A stretch of 38,114 bases of DNA from Psychrobacter sp. UBA3962 (GCF_002385225.1 NZ_DGDC01000050.1:1-38114), one strand, 5' to 3'. Shown: positions 1-8,518, counted from the stretch's first letter. Notes: generated by a model from the sequence alone, not told the origin. Translations and numbers: made by a program.

Positions 1-242
1 TCTACGTGTGCGTAGTGACGGTCAGCTGTGTCATATTCAATGTGTGACGTGTTAATTGTAATACCACGTGCTTTTTCTTCTGGTGCTGAGTCAATTGCAG
101 CGTAATCTTTCGCTTCACCGCCTGAAGTTTTTGCAGCAACAGTAGCAATAGCAGCTGTTAGGGTAGTTTTACCGTGGTCAACGTGACCGATTGTACCAAC
201 GTTAACGTGTGGCTTGCTTCGTTCGAACTTGGCCTTTGCCAT
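1..242 (-). CDS. tuf: Elongation factor Tu, N-terminal part (cut by window edge)
   Basis: EF-Tu carries aminoacyl-tRNA to the ribosomal A site as a GTP complex in the cytoplasm. Only the first 80 codons are inside the window. Reading from the ATG at 242 the product begins MAKAKFERSKPHVNVGTIGH, followed by the P-loop GHVDHGKT and the switch I segment containing RGITI, all standard for EF-Tu. A purine-rich ribosome binding site (AGAGGA, about 251-256) precedes the ATG. It lies downstream of fusA in the usual str-operon order, separated by 318 bases that hold a hairpin and a possible own promoter. The rest of the gene is outside the window, so integrity cannot be judged. Confidence 0.97.
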   Translation of the reverse strand, partial: MAKAKFERSKPHVNVGTIGHVDHGKTTLTAAIATVAAKTSGGEAKDYAAIDSAPEEKARGITINTSHIEYDTADRHYAHV

Positions 243-384
243 GAGTATGTCCTCTTATTAATACTAATTCAATTAAGACAGCGGATAAATAATTGTCATA
301 AATAACACTATTTACTTTTGGGCTGTCAGAAAATAAGGTTCTTCAAATTATGATCTTTAAAAATGGTGATCAAGTCAGTCGCAA

Positions 385-414
385 ATGATATAAGAAAACA
401 ATAGTGGATGACAA
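385..414 (-). promoter_or_regulatory. Candidate tuf-proximal sigma70 promoter
   Basis: On the minus strand a TTGTCA (-35, 409-414) is followed by either TATATC (387-392, 16-base spacer) or TATCAT (385-390, 18-base spacer). It sits about 145 bases before the tuf start and would allow EF-Tu expression independent of fusA. Prediction only; the -10 match is imperfect. Confidence 0.35.
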
Positions 415-507
415 GCCCTTGATACGTAATTGGTCATAAATTCATCAACTACTTACAATGTATTCCGCTTAGGAATATTAACAACTTGTAATCACTTTTT
501 GTTTTCA

Positions 508-534
508 AAGAGTAGCCAGTGTTTGGCTACTCTT
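508..534 (-). terminator. Hairpin between fusA and tuf, possible partial terminator or processing site
   Basis: An 11-base perfect inverted repeat (508-518 and 524-534, arms AAGAGTAGCCA/TGGCTACTCTT) with a 5-base loop lies 27 bases after the fusA stop. On the fusA strand it is followed by TTTGAAAAC rather than a clean T run, so full termination is unlikely; attenuation or RNA processing of the fusA-tuf transcript is possible. Confidence 0.5.
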
Positions 535-560
535 CTCATTACACTTTAACTTAATCTATC

Positions 561-2690
561 TTACTCGTCGTCGTCATCTTTGCCAGAGAATTTCTTCATG
601 ATATCTTCAGCTACAGACTTAGGTGTTTCAGCATACTTTTGGAATTCCATAGAGTATGTTGCACGACCTTGCGACTGTGAACGTAGGTTAGTTGCATAAC
701 CAAACATTTCAGCTAATGGAACTTCAGCACGGATCTGCTTAGTACCACCAGGTAAGTCGTCCATACCTTGAACCATACCACGGCGACGGTTTAAGTCACC
801 CATGATATCACCCATGTATTCTTCTGGAGTTTCAACTTCAACTTTCATTAATGGCTCAAGTAGTACTGGGTTAGCATTCATGAAGCCTTTCTTGAATGCG
901 ATAGAACCAGCCATTTTGAACGATAGCTCATCCGAGTCAACGTCATGGTAAGAACCATCGTATAGTGTCGCTTTAACACCAACGATTGGGTAACCAGCAA
1001 GGATACCGTTCTTCATGCGCTCTTGAATACCTTTATCAACCGCACTGTGGTACTCTTTTGGTACAACACCACCAACGATTTCTTCAGAGAATTCGTACTC
1101 AGGACCTTCATCTAGATCTAGAGGCTCTAGACGTAACCAAACGTGACCAAACTTACCACGACCACCAGTCTGACGAACGAATTTACCTTCTTGTTCAACT
1201 GTACCACGGATAGTTTCACGGTAAGCAACTTGTGGAGCACCGATGTTAGCTTCTACTTTAAACTCACGCTTCATACGGTCAACAAGTACTTCTAGGTGAA
1301 GCTCACCCATACCACTGATGATTGTCTGACCAGATTCTTCGTCTGTGTGAACACGGAACGATGGGTCTTCTTTAGCCAAACGACCTAGAGCTACTGACAT
1401 TTTTTCTTGGTCAGCTTTGGTCTTAGGCTCAACAGCTAGACTGATTACAGGATCAGGGAATTCCATACGCTCTAGAGTAATGATTTCTTTTTCATCACAT
1501 AGCGTGTCACCAGTACCTACATCTTTCATACCAACTAAGGCAGCGATGTCACCAGCGCGGATTTCTTCAAGCTCTTGTTGTGATTCAGCATGCATCTGTA
1601 CGATACGACCGATACGCTCACGCTTCATCTTAACTGGGTTATAAACACTTTCACCCTGCTTGATAACACCTGAGTAAACACGTACGAAGGTTAAGTTACC
1701 AACGAACTTGTCGTTCATGATTTTGAACGCTAGTGCTGAGAATGGCGCTTCATCAGAAGCTTCACGAGTGCCTTCAGTTTCATCTTTGTCGTTCAAGATA
1801 CCTCTAATAGCAGGAACATCTTGAGGCGCTGGCATATACTGAATTACCGCGTCCAACATCTTCTGTACACCTTTGTTTTTAAAGGCAGTACCACAGTACA
1901 TTGGAATGATTTCGTTAGCGATAGTGCGCTGACGGATAGCGGCATGAATCTCTTCTTCAGTTAGCTCTTCGCCTTCTAAATATTTGTTCATTAGCTCTTC
2001 GTTTGCTTCAGCAGCAACTTCAACTAATTCACTACGATACTCTTCCGCTTTGTCTTGAAGCTCAGCTGGAATTTCACGCTCTTCATACTTCATACCTAGA
2101 GATTCAGTATCCCAGTAGATGGCCTTCATCGTGATTAAGTCAACAACACCTTCGAAGTCATCTTCTTTACCAATTGGGATAACCATAGCTACTGGGTTAC
2201 CGCCTAGGCGTGTTTTAACTTGTTCTTTAACACGGTAGAAGTCAGCACCAACACGGTCCATTTTGTTAACGAACGCTAAGCGAGGTACATGATATTTGTT
2301 AGCTTGACGCCATACAGTCTCAGACTGAGGCTGTACACCACCAACCGCACAATAAACCATACATGCACCATCAAGTACACGCATTGAACGTTCTACTTCA
2401 ATTGTGAAGTCAACGTGGCCCGGGGTGTCAATGATGTTAATACGATGCTGTGGGAATTGCTGACCCATACCTGACCAGAAACAAGTGGTTGCTGCTGAGG
2501 TAATGGTAATACCACGTTCTTGCTCTTGTTCCATCCAGTCCATAGTAGCTGCGCCATCATGGCTCTCACCTAACTTATGGTTTACACCGGTATAGAATAG
2601 AATACGTTCGGTCGTGGTTGTTTTACCAGCATCAATGTGTGCTGAAATACCAATATTACGATATCGGTTTAGGGGGGTTGCACGTGCCAT
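561..2690 (-). CDS. fusA: Elongation factor G
   Basis: EF-G is the GTPase that drives ribosomal translocation and, with RRF, ribosome recycling. The 709-residue product matches the usual family length (about 700). G1 AHIDAGKT is at residues 17-24, the switch I RGITI near 59-63, G3 DTPGH at 88-92 and G4 NKMD at 142-145; domains II to V follow without interruption. The C-terminus ends in an acidic SGKDDDDE tail. The ATG at 2690 has an AGGA ribosome binding site about 8 bases upstream. It is third in the str operon, after an unusually long 416-base gap behind rpsG and before tuf. No broken motif or frameshift is visible. Confidence 0.98.
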   Translation of the reverse strand: MARATPLNRYRNIGISAHIDAGKTTTTERILFYTGVNHKLGESHDGAATMDWMEQEQERGITITSAATTCFWSGMGQQFPQHRINIIDTPGHVDFTIEVERSMRVLDGACMVYCAVGGVQPQSETVWRQANKYHVPRLAFVNKMDRVGADFYRVKEQVKTRLGGNPVAMVIPIGKEDDFEGVVDLITMKAIYWDTESLGMKYEEREIPAELQDKAEEYRSELVEVAAEANEELMNKYLEGEELTEEEIHAAIRQRTIANEIIPMYCGTAFKNKGVQKMLDAVIQYMPAPQDVPAIRGILNDKDETEGTREASDEAPFSALAFKIMNDKFVGNLTFVRVYSGVIKQGESVYNPVKMKRERIGRIVQMHAESQQELEEIRAGDIAALVGMKDVGTGDTLCDEKEIITLERMEFPDPVISLAVEPKTKADQEKMSVALGRLAKEDPSFRVHTDEESGQTIISGMGELHLEVLVDRMKREFKVEANIGAPQVAYRETIRGTVEQEGKFVRQTGGRGKFGHVWLRLEPLDLDEGPEYEFSEEIVGGVVPKEYHSAVDKGIQERMKNGILAGYPIVGVKATLYDGSYHDVDSDELSFKMAGSIAFKKGFMNANPVLLEPLMKVEVETPEEYMGDIMGDLNRRRGMVQGMDDLPGGTKQIRAEVPLAEMFGYATNLRSQSQGRATYSMEFQKYAETPKSVAEDIMKKFSGKDDDDE

Positions 2691-3106
2691 AATTTTTTCC
2701 TAATGGAATGTCTTTATAATTTATTTCGTTGTAATAGTTCGAGATAGGCAGGAGGCTAGAGTAGCTTCAAAAGATGACAGTTTTATGATACTGAGGCTGA
2801 TGGAGACTATACAGACTTTCAGCTTGAGCACTCATGGCTAAATCATCGATTAGCTAGAATAAAACTGACTGTATTGTAGGCAGTTTTCCCAACTCACCAT
2901 TATTTCTCAAAACTTAACGCTATTACGGTTATATCGTTCACTGTAATTTACCAAATTAGGCAGTTAAGCAAACCATATATTATGTAACTTTTTATTGTTA
3001 CAGGCTATTATGAATCTTGATTCCTAATAGCCTTAAATCTTAATAATCGTCTTTCTATTACTCAGTTACAGCTTAAGCGCACTCAATTATAAAGTAAGCG
3101 CTTAAA
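2691..3106 (-). other. Long structured rpsG-fusA gap
   Basis: This 416-base stretch has no credible gene. It contains, in transcript order, a TTAAGCGC/GCGCTTAA hairpin right after the rpsG stop (3098-3105 with 3073-3080), a 15-base near-perfect hairpin with a 2-base loop (3002-3016 with 3019-3033), and a distant 9-base pair CAGTTTTAT/ATAAAACTG nearer fusA. None is followed by a T run. No convincing promoter was found. Confidence 0.6.
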
Positions 3107-3580
3107 TTAGAAGCGGTAATGAGAGAATGCTTTGTTCGCATCAGCCATACGGTGAACTTCGTCACGCTTTTTAACAGCGTTACCTTTACCTTCATGGGCA
3201 TCTGATAACTCACCCGCTAAACGGTAAGCCATAGATTTTTCAGAGCGCTTAGAAGCAGCGTCAGCTAACCAACGCATCGCTAAAGCTGTACGACGGGAGG
3301 GGCGTACTTCCATAGGAACTTGATACGTAGCACCACCAACACGGCGAGCTTTAACTTCAACCATTGGGCGAACGTTTTCAAGTACTTCTTCGAAGAACTC
3401 AACTGGATCTTCGATGTTACGTTTTTCTGCAACTTGCTCTAATGCACCGTAAACGATACGTTCTGCAGTAGATTTTTTACCGTCAACCATTATGTGGTTG
3501 ATGAATTTAGCAATTGTTTGGCTACCAAATTTTGGATCCGGTAGGATCTCACGAGTAGCGACGACACGACGTCTTGGCAT
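3107..3580 (-). CDS. rpsG: 30S ribosomal protein S7
   Basis: S7 nucleates assembly of the 30S head by binding the 3' major domain of 16S rRNA, and in E. coli it represses the str operon by binding the rpsL-rpsG gap. The product is 157 residues, the typical S7 length, starting MPRRRVVATREILPDPKFGS and containing the conserved PMVEVKARRVGGATYQVP stretch. An AAGGAAA ribosome binding site is 6-7 bases before the ATG at 3580. It follows rpsL by 149 bases and precedes fusA by 416 bases, both longer than in E. coli. Whether S7 autoregulation applies here is inference. Confidence 0.98.
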   Translation of the reverse strand: MPRRRVVATREILPDPKFGSQTIAKFINHIMVDGKKSTAERIVYGALEQVAEKRNIEDPVEFFEEVLENVRPMVEVKARRVGGATYQVPMEVRPSRRTALAMRWLADAASKRSEKSMAYRLAGELSDAHEGKGNAVKKRDEVHRMADANKAFSHYRF

Positions 3581-3729
3581 AATAAATTTCCTTGTCTTCA
3601 GGGGTGTCTGGCATTCATAACCATATACGAATATAGGTTTTAAATGGTTACCAGCCAGCCTTACTGCATGGTGGTATGTTTGCTAATTGCAGAACACCGA
3701 ACCCATGCATATTATTAGTTATTTGCTAA

Positions 3730-4104
3730 TTAAGCTTTAGGCTTCTTAGCACCATATTTAGAACGACCTTGCTTACGGTCTTTAACGCCTGCACAGTCAA
3801 GTGCGCCGCGAACAGTGTGATAACGTACACCTGGTAAGTCTTTAACACGACCACCACGGATTAGTACAACACTGTGCTCTTGCAAGTTATGACCTTCACC
3901 ACCGATGTAGCTAGATACTTCATAACCTGAAGTTAAACGTACACGACATACTTTACGCATGGCTGAGTTTGGTTTCTTTGGAGTAGTAGTATATACACGA
4001 GTACATACACCACGGCGTTGTGGGCATGATTGTAAAGCAGGAACGCCAGACTTTTCCTTTAATACTTTACGACCCTTACGAATCAATTGGTTAGTTGTTG
4101 CCAT
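3730..4104 (-). CDS. rpsL: 30S ribosomal protein S12
   Basis: S12 sits at the decoding centre and influences accuracy. The 124-residue product has the hallmark TTTPKKPNSAMRK segment and GGRVKDLPGVRYH. Lys43 and Lys88, the sites where streptomycin-resistance substitutions usually occur, are both the wild-type residue, so nothing here predicts resistance. Asp89, the residue methylthiolated by RimO in E. coli, is present. An AAGGA ribosome binding site precedes the ATG at 4104. It is the first gene of the str operon, about 145 bases downstream of a strong predicted promoter. Confidence 0.98.
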   Translation of the reverse strand: MATTNQLIRKGRKVLKEKSGVPALQSCPQRRGVCTRVYTTTPKKPNSAMRKVCRVRLTSGYEVSSYIGGEGHNLQEHSVVLIRGGRVKDLPGVRYHTVRGALDCAGVKDRKQGRSKYGAKKPKA

Positions 4105-4250
4105 AAGGCATCCTTCTCCCGTTTATTAAATACAAAAAAATGGGCTACCAAGCCGTCAATTGCACTTTAAACTTGTGATGGCGGTAAGAAAAATCTCATT
4201 GCCATGTTAAGCTTATCACAAATGCTTCGACAGCTTACCCATTTTTCGGA
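4105..4250 (-). promoter_or_regulatory. 5' leader of the str operon
   Basis: From the predicted start site near 4250 to rpsL there are about 145 untranslated bases. The 5' end (AAAAATGGG, 4238-4246) is exactly complementary to CCCATTTTT (4136-4144), which directly precedes the rpsL ribosome binding site region and forms a seven-T run behind a small GGCT/AGCC hairpin. This could be an alternative-fold leader; regulation is inference. Confidence 0.35.
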
Positions 4251-4256
4251 CACTAT

Positions 4257-4285
4257 ATTATATAGACTTATTGCAGAATACTCAA
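4257..4285 (-). promoter_or_regulatory. str operon sigma70 promoter
   Basis: On the minus strand TTGAGT (-35, 4280-4285) and TATAAT (-10, 4257-4262) are separated by exactly 17 bases. The -10 is a perfect consensus. It lies about 150 bases before rpsL and is the best promoter candidate for rpsL-rpsG-fusA-tuf. Confidence 0.75.
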
Positions 4286-4477
4286 GTACCTGTTGTCCTT
4301 GAGATTTCGCAATAAATCGCTTTGAAGTTCTCTATTTTAGGTCATTCCTGCCAAGTTTCAAGGGGCAGTCTTTAATAATATTTTGCTGACCAGTTTTGTG
4401 GATACCAAAACCTGTAACTTCGTGCTTTATGATAAACTATCATAGCCTATATATAGTGGAATAATATTCCCTTTAAA

Positions 4478-5017
4478 ATGACCATAAGTGACTTAACTAT
4501 GAATAATTCTAATACTTCTGCAGACTCAGCTACCTTTATCAACCCCAATCAAGATACGCGTATCACCCAGGGCAGTCAGGTACAGCTTCATTTTGAAGTT
4601 TCTCTAGAAAATGGTACTGTGATTGACTCAACTTTTAACCGTCCTGAGCCGGTGCGATTAACTATTGGTGATGAAAGCTTACTGCCAGGTTTTGAAAGCG
4701 TACTAAATAACTTGCGTGCTGGTGATACCCGTACCGCTCACTTAGAGCCTGAGCAAGCCTTCGGTGAATGGAACAAAGACAATGTTCAAACTTTTAGCCG
4801 GACTCAATTTGCTTTAACTGCAGCCAATCCAGAAGTGGGGATGATGATTGAGTTTGAAGATAAGGGCAAAAACACCCTACCCGGTGTAATTAGCAAAGTT
4901 ACTGAAGATGAAGTAGAAGTGGACTTTAATCACCCTCTGGCCGGCCAACCCCTATTATTTAAAGTACAAATCTTTAAGGTTACCCCTCCTGGCCAAGTAG
5001 GCGTACAGTTAATGTAG
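4478..5017 (+). CDS. fkpB: FKBP-type peptidyl-prolyl cis-trans isomerase, SlpA/FkpB type
   Basis: Predicted cytoplasmic prolyl isomerase and chaperone. It has an FKBP domain with the insert-in-flap arrangement of SlpA: LENGTVIDST, the IGDESLLPGFE segment, AFGEWNKD, then the insert ending in DFNHPLAGQPL, a strong SlpA/FkpB signature. No signal peptide is visible. The 179 residues are longer than the E. coli protein (149) because of about 30 polar N-terminal residues. The start is uncertain: ATG 4478 lacks a well placed ribosome binding site, while ATG 4499 has AAGTGA 7 bases upstream and may be the true start. In E. coli fkpB follows lspA; here it is next to rpsL instead. Confidence 0.9.
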   Translation: MTISDLTMNNSNTSADSATFINPNQDTRITQGSQVQLHFEVSLENGTVIDSTFNRPEPVRLTIGDESLLPGFESVLNNLRAGDTRTAHLEPEQAFGEWNKDNVQTFSRTQFALTAANPEVGMMIEFEDKGKNTLPGVISKVTEDEVEVDFNHPLAGQPLLFKVQIFKVTPPGQVGVQLM

Positions 5018-5090
5018 CGGTTAATGCTGCCTTTAACAGATACTCAATAAGATAGTAAATAATAAGACCATAAATAATAAGGGATCAAAT

Positions 5091-6131
5091 ATGAAATACA
5101 CCACCCTGCCCCAACTTGGTGACAAGGTTTCCAAAATCTGTTTGGGTACCATGACTTGGGGGCAACAAAATAGCGAAGCTCAAGCCCACGAGCAAATGGA
5201 CTTTGCTTTAGAGCAAGGCGTCAACTTCTGGGATACCGCTGAGATGTACCCCTCTCCTCCTGCTGAAGACAAGCAAGGTGATACCGAGCGCTTTATGGGT
5301 ACTTGGTTTGCTAAAAACAAACGCCGTGATGAAGTAGTTCTGGCGAGTAAGATATCACCCATGGGGTTTTTGCGTGAGGGAAAAACCCGTTTTAATGCCA
5401 AACACATTTCAGAAGCTTTAGATGGCAACTTGAAACGTCTACAGACCGATTATATTGATGTGTATCAGCTACATTGGCCCGAGCGTGAAGCCAACTTTTT
5501 TAGTGTCCGCGGTTATACCGAACCGATGGCGCAGCAAGACTTGTCAGATTTAACGCCTTTTTTAGAGACCATCGAAGCTTTAAATGATGAAATCAAAAAA
5601 GGGCGTATTAGAGCGTGGGGCTTGTCTAACGAAACCACTTGGGGCGTCATGCGCTATCTGTGGGAAGCTGAGAAAAATGGCTTAAAAGGCCCTATCAGCG
5701 TACAAAACCCTTATAGCCTACTTAACCGTCTGTATGAAATTGGGTTAGCAGAAGTAGCACACCGAGAGAATGTCGGTCTACTCGCTTATTCCCCTTTGGG
5801 TTTTGGGGTTTTATCTGGCAAATACTTAGACGGAAAAGAGCCTGAAGGCGCGCGTCTGACCCTATATGATCGTTTCCAGCGCTATACCAATGAAGAGGCT
5901 AAATGGGCAACCGCTCAATACGCTCGTATTGCTAAAGATGCCGGACTGGATATGGCGCAAATGGCTTTAGCTTTTGTAAACAGCCGTCATTTTGTCACCA
6001 GCAATATTATTGGTGCCACTTCAATTGAGCAACTTAAGTCAAATATTGACAGTATCAATCTTGAGCTAAGCACCGATGTGTTAGAAGCCATTGATGCGAT
6101 ACATAATGAGCAGCCCAACCCCTCACCTTAG
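5091..6131 (+). CDS. tas: NADP(H)-dependent aldo/keto reductase, Tas family
   Basis: A 346-residue AKR-fold oxidoreductase, the same length as E. coli Tas and closely similar along its length (CLGTMTWGQQNSEA near the start, QNPYSLLNRLYEIGLAEV in the middle). The AKR catalytic tetrad is visible: Asp48 and Tyr53 in DTAEMY, Lys87 in LASK and His128 in QLHWP. A C-terminal cofactor segment with IIGATSIEQLKSNI is present. The ATG at 5091 has AAGGGA upstream. Substrate is unknown; Tas was named for suppressing tyrosine auxotrophy in E. coli under starvation. It is 73 bases after fkpB on the same strand and ends before a strong bidirectional terminator, so the two may be cotranscribed. Confidence 0.93.
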   Translation: MKYTTLPQLGDKVSKICLGTMTWGQQNSEAQAHEQMDFALEQGVNFWDTAEMYPSPPAEDKQGDTERFMGTWFAKNKRRDEVVLASKISPMGFLREGKTRFNAKHISEALDGNLKRLQTDYIDVYQLHWPEREANFFSVRGYTEPMAQQDLSDLTPFLETIEALNDEIKKGRIRAWGLSNETTWGVMRYLWEAEKNGLKGPISVQNPYSLLNRLYEIGLAEVAHRENVGLLAYSPLGFGVLSGKYLDGKEPEGARLTLYDRFQRYTNEEAKWATAQYARIAKDAGLDMAQMALAFVNSRHFVTSNIIGATSIEQLKSNIDSINLELSTDVLEAIDAIHNEQPNPSP

Positions 6132-6220
6132 GCACATTCTGATATTCCGTTGAAATTAATATCAGAGTTGGGCGCTTTGTTTAAAGAGCTTCTGAAGTAA
6201 TACGTTTAACTTTATAAATC

Positions 6221-6257
6221 AAAAACCACTGGCTACTTAAAGTAACCAGTGGTTTTT
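6221..6257. terminator. Bidirectional terminator between tas and acyltransferase gene
   Basis: A 17-base stem with one mismatch (6221-6237 and 6241-6257, core ACCACTGG/CCAGTGGT) and a 3-base loop is flanked by A and T runs on both sides, fitting intrinsic termination for the convergent genes on either side. Confidence 0.85.
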
Positions 6258-6313
6258 TACATCTGCTGTTAGCTATGCCGTTATAAAATAGTTATAGCCT
6301 CTAAATAACAGAC

Positions 6314-7276
6314 CTAAGCAACTGACCTTGCATTATCTGCCGTACTATCAGTATCAGAGTTAGAAGCCATAGAATCAGCAGCTTTTTTAAGCACTCGGCT
6401 GTGCAGATCTTCTAGGCCTTGCTGCATACTTTGATGCAGTAGTTCGGTTAACTCATCACGGGTCTTACCGGTAATCTCAATTTTCTCAAGGGGCAAGATA
6501 TAAGCGGTAACTGGGCCACTATCCATAACATTTAAGAAGCTCTTGGTAAAAGAGGTGTCGCCCACAAAGGGAACCTGATCATCCAACTCCCCTTTATCAT
6601 TCACATAACAGACCACAAGAGGCTGGATGGGCTTGTCAGCATCCATCGCTGCTTGTAATAACTTCCCATATATCTTCTTGATATGAGTACCGTCTGTAGT
6701 GGTGCCCTCAGGGTAAAAAAGAACAGAGTGGCCCTTTTTTAAAAACTCAGTGATTTGACCAGCAACCTTGCCTGAATCTCCTGAACCCCGTTTGATGAAC
6801 AACGACCCACAAGCACGGGCCAGTCGCCCAAACGCTGGCATTTTCTCGACCTCAGCCTTGGATAAGAAAAAAGCAGGCACCATACTGCCCATCACCGGAA
6901 TATCCATCCAAGACACATGATTGCCGGCCCATAATCCATGAGTATCAGGAATAGGCTCGACCGCCACTACCTCTATATGAAAAGCGGCGGCCATATTGCG
7001 ACAAAAAATTCTGTTGTAGCGTGGCAGCTCATCACGTTTCGGAACTTCTCCCCAACCGTCTACTTTGGTTATGGCACGATAACCACCGACCATGGTCTCA
7101 CTCATGCCTTTTAGCACTTGAGCGCGGCGCAATTGTTTGGCCAATTGATTGCTTAGCACTTTGCTCGCTTTACTTTTCATTGTGTTGCGAGTAGAGGTCA
7201 TTGTTTTGGTTGTCGTTGTAGAAGCCTCTGTTCGTTGGTTTTCAGGGGTATCTGTCGCTAGAGAACGCCTTTGCAT
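6314..7276 (-). CDS. PlsC-like 1-acylglycerol-3-phosphate O-acyltransferase (paralogue 1)
   Basis: Predicted membrane-associated acyltransferase of the PlsC/LPLAT family, which adds an acyl chain to lysophosphatidic acid or a related acceptor. The HX4D catalytic motif is NHVSWMD (His120, Asp125); motif II FIKRGSGD and motif III YPEGTTTDG (Glu190) follow, spaced as in the family. The 320-residue length exceeds the usual 240-270 because of a Ser/Thr-rich N-terminus of about 45 residues and a polar tail. Start ATG 7276 is supported by AAGGAAG 4-5 bases upstream. It is followed at 111 bases spacing by its homologue on the same strand, upstream in transcription. The acceptor cannot be told; the EGTTTDG form resembles OlsA-like members as much as housekeeping PlsC. 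Confidence 0.87.
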   Translation of the reverse strand: MQRRSLATDTPENQRTEASTTTTKTMTSTRNTMKSKASKVLSNQLAKQLRRAQVLKGMSETMVGGYRAITKVDGWGEVPKRDELPRYNRIFCRNMAAAFHIEVVAVEPIPDTHGLWAGNHVSWMDIPVMGSMVPAFFLSKAEVEKMPAFGRLARACGSLFIKRGSGDSGKVAGQITEFLKKGHSVLFYPEGTTTDGTHIKKIYGKLLQAAMDADKPIQPLVVCYVNDKGELDDQVPFVGDTSFTKSFLNVMDSGPVTAYILPLEKIEITGKTRDELTELLHQSMQQGLEDLHSRVLKKAADSMASNSDTDSTADNARSVA

Positions 7277-7387
7277 AAAACTTCCTTTATTGCATTTTAT
7301 TAAATCAGTTAGGCGCCACTATAGCGGTAAAATATGTTTAATATGTCACTGTTTTCATCTATTTTTATTACAATTATGTTGTGATTG

Positions 7388-8209
7388 TCACTTCAACTTG
7401 TTCTGTTGGCTCTTTACCACGCGACTGTGCAACTCCTCTAACCCTGACTGCATACGCTCCTGTAGCTCAGCGGTCAACTCATCACGAGTCTTATCTTCTG
7501 GATATAAAGGCTGTAAAGGAAGCACGTAGGCTGTGACTAAATCGCCATCAATGACACTCATCAAACTGTCCTTTAACCTAATACCGCCATAATAAGGCAC
7601 GGTATCATCAAGCTCACCCTCTTTGTTAATGTAACAAATAACGATTGGCTGGATCGGCTTATTGGCATCCATAGCCGCTTGTAGCAATTTACCGTGTAGT
7701 TTCTTTATTTGTCGGCCATCTGTTGTGGTGGCTTCTGGAAAAAACATCACCGAATAACCCATCTCTAAGAAAGTGGCCATTTGCGAGGCGACTGAACCGG
7801 CGTCCCCTGACCCTCGTTTGATAAACAAAGTCCCTGCTACTTTTGCCAAAGGACCCATCACCGGCATTTTTGCCACTTCTGCTTTGGATAAGAAAAAGGC
7901 GGGGCTTACGCTTCCCACAACAGGGACATCCATCCAAGAAATATGATTTGAGGCCCATAAAGCATGGGTTTTTGGCACCGGCTCCACCTCAATTACCTCT
8001 ACCCCTAAGGCTCGAGCAGACTTACGGCAGAAGGCTTGAATGTACTTGGGTAAAATGTCTCTTGGCGGCTCACGCCAAGCGTCAATCTTGGTTGCGGCTC
8101 TATAACCTCCAGCCACAGTATCTACTAAGCCCATGACCGTTTTACCTCGCTTAATGCTGCTTTTGGTAGTTGATTTAAAGGCATCTTTAATTTTAGATTT
8201 CAAACTCAT
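7388..8209 (-). CDS. PlsC-like acyltransferase (paralogue 2)
   Basis: A second lysophospholipid-type acyltransferase, 273 residues, clearly homologous to its downstream neighbour over the whole domain (shared GGYRA, HIsWMD region, PAFFLSKAEV, LFIKRGSGD, GKLLQAAMDA). The catalytic HX4D motif NHISWMD is intact (His89, Asp94). Motif III is FPEATTTDG, with Ala160 where the family normally has Gly after Glu159; this residue helps bind the acceptor phosphate, so specificity may differ. A basic amphipathic N-terminus could associate with the membrane. The tandem arrangement indicates an old duplication with divergence. Which of the two is the housekeeping PlsC is not decidable from sequence, and another copy may exist elsewhere. 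Confidence 0.86.
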   Translation of the reverse strand: MSLKSKIKDAFKSTTKSSIKRGKTVMGLVDTVAGGYRAATKIDAWREPPRDILPKYIQAFCRKSARALGVEVIEVEPVPKTHALWASNHISWMDVPVVGSVSPAFFLSKAEVAKMPVMGPLAKVAGTLFIKRGSGDAGSVASQMATFLEMGYSVMFFPEATTTDGRQIKKLHGKLLQAAMDANKPIQPIVICYINKEGELDDTVPYYGGIRLKDSLMSVIDGDLVTAYVLPLQPLYPEDKTRDELTAELQERMQSGLEELHSRVVKSQQNKLK

Positions 8210-8518
8210 AGCAAGGTCCGCACTAAACTGGTGATAAAAGAATAAAAATCAGGGCTTCGACAATATCAACTGCTTATCGCAGCCAAAAACATTTACGACA
8301 GCTAAGTATATCAAATAAATTAATTACAGTAATCAACTGTTCACTGATTTTGATATCCTCTGCCTTTATTGTCTTATATTTGTACTATTTTCACCCTTAC
8401 CCCTTTTAATTTCACTCATTTAACGGCATTAATAGCACATAACAACCTAGTGATTGCTCAATAGTTTGAGACTTAGATCAGGTTGTCTCTCTTAAATTTT
8501 AATAATAGGTGGATATTT
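8210..8518. other. Divergent intergenic region, acyltransferase/hflX
   Basis: About 309 AT-rich bases between divergent genes. It must carry both promoters, but I see no well spaced consensus pair; a TTGATA with TATATT 19 bases later lies near 8351-8385. No gene, tRNA or repeat seen. hfq, which precedes hflX in many gammaproteobacteria, is absent. Confidence 0.4.
8507..8512 (+). promoter_or_regulatory. Ribosome binding site deciding the hflX start
   Basis: AGGTGG ends 6 bases before a TTG codon at 8519. The upstream TTG at 8483 has no such site. This fixes TTG 8519 as the likely start of hflX. Confidence 0.75.

Noticed and set aside
3002..3033. Terminator between rpsG and fusA
   Set aside because: The hairpin has no T run on either strand, and termination here would cut off fusA, an essential gene of the same operon.
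7149..8136. Plus-strand open frames opposite the two acyltransferase genes
   Set aside because: They are antisense shadows of well supported genes and have no family resemblance.
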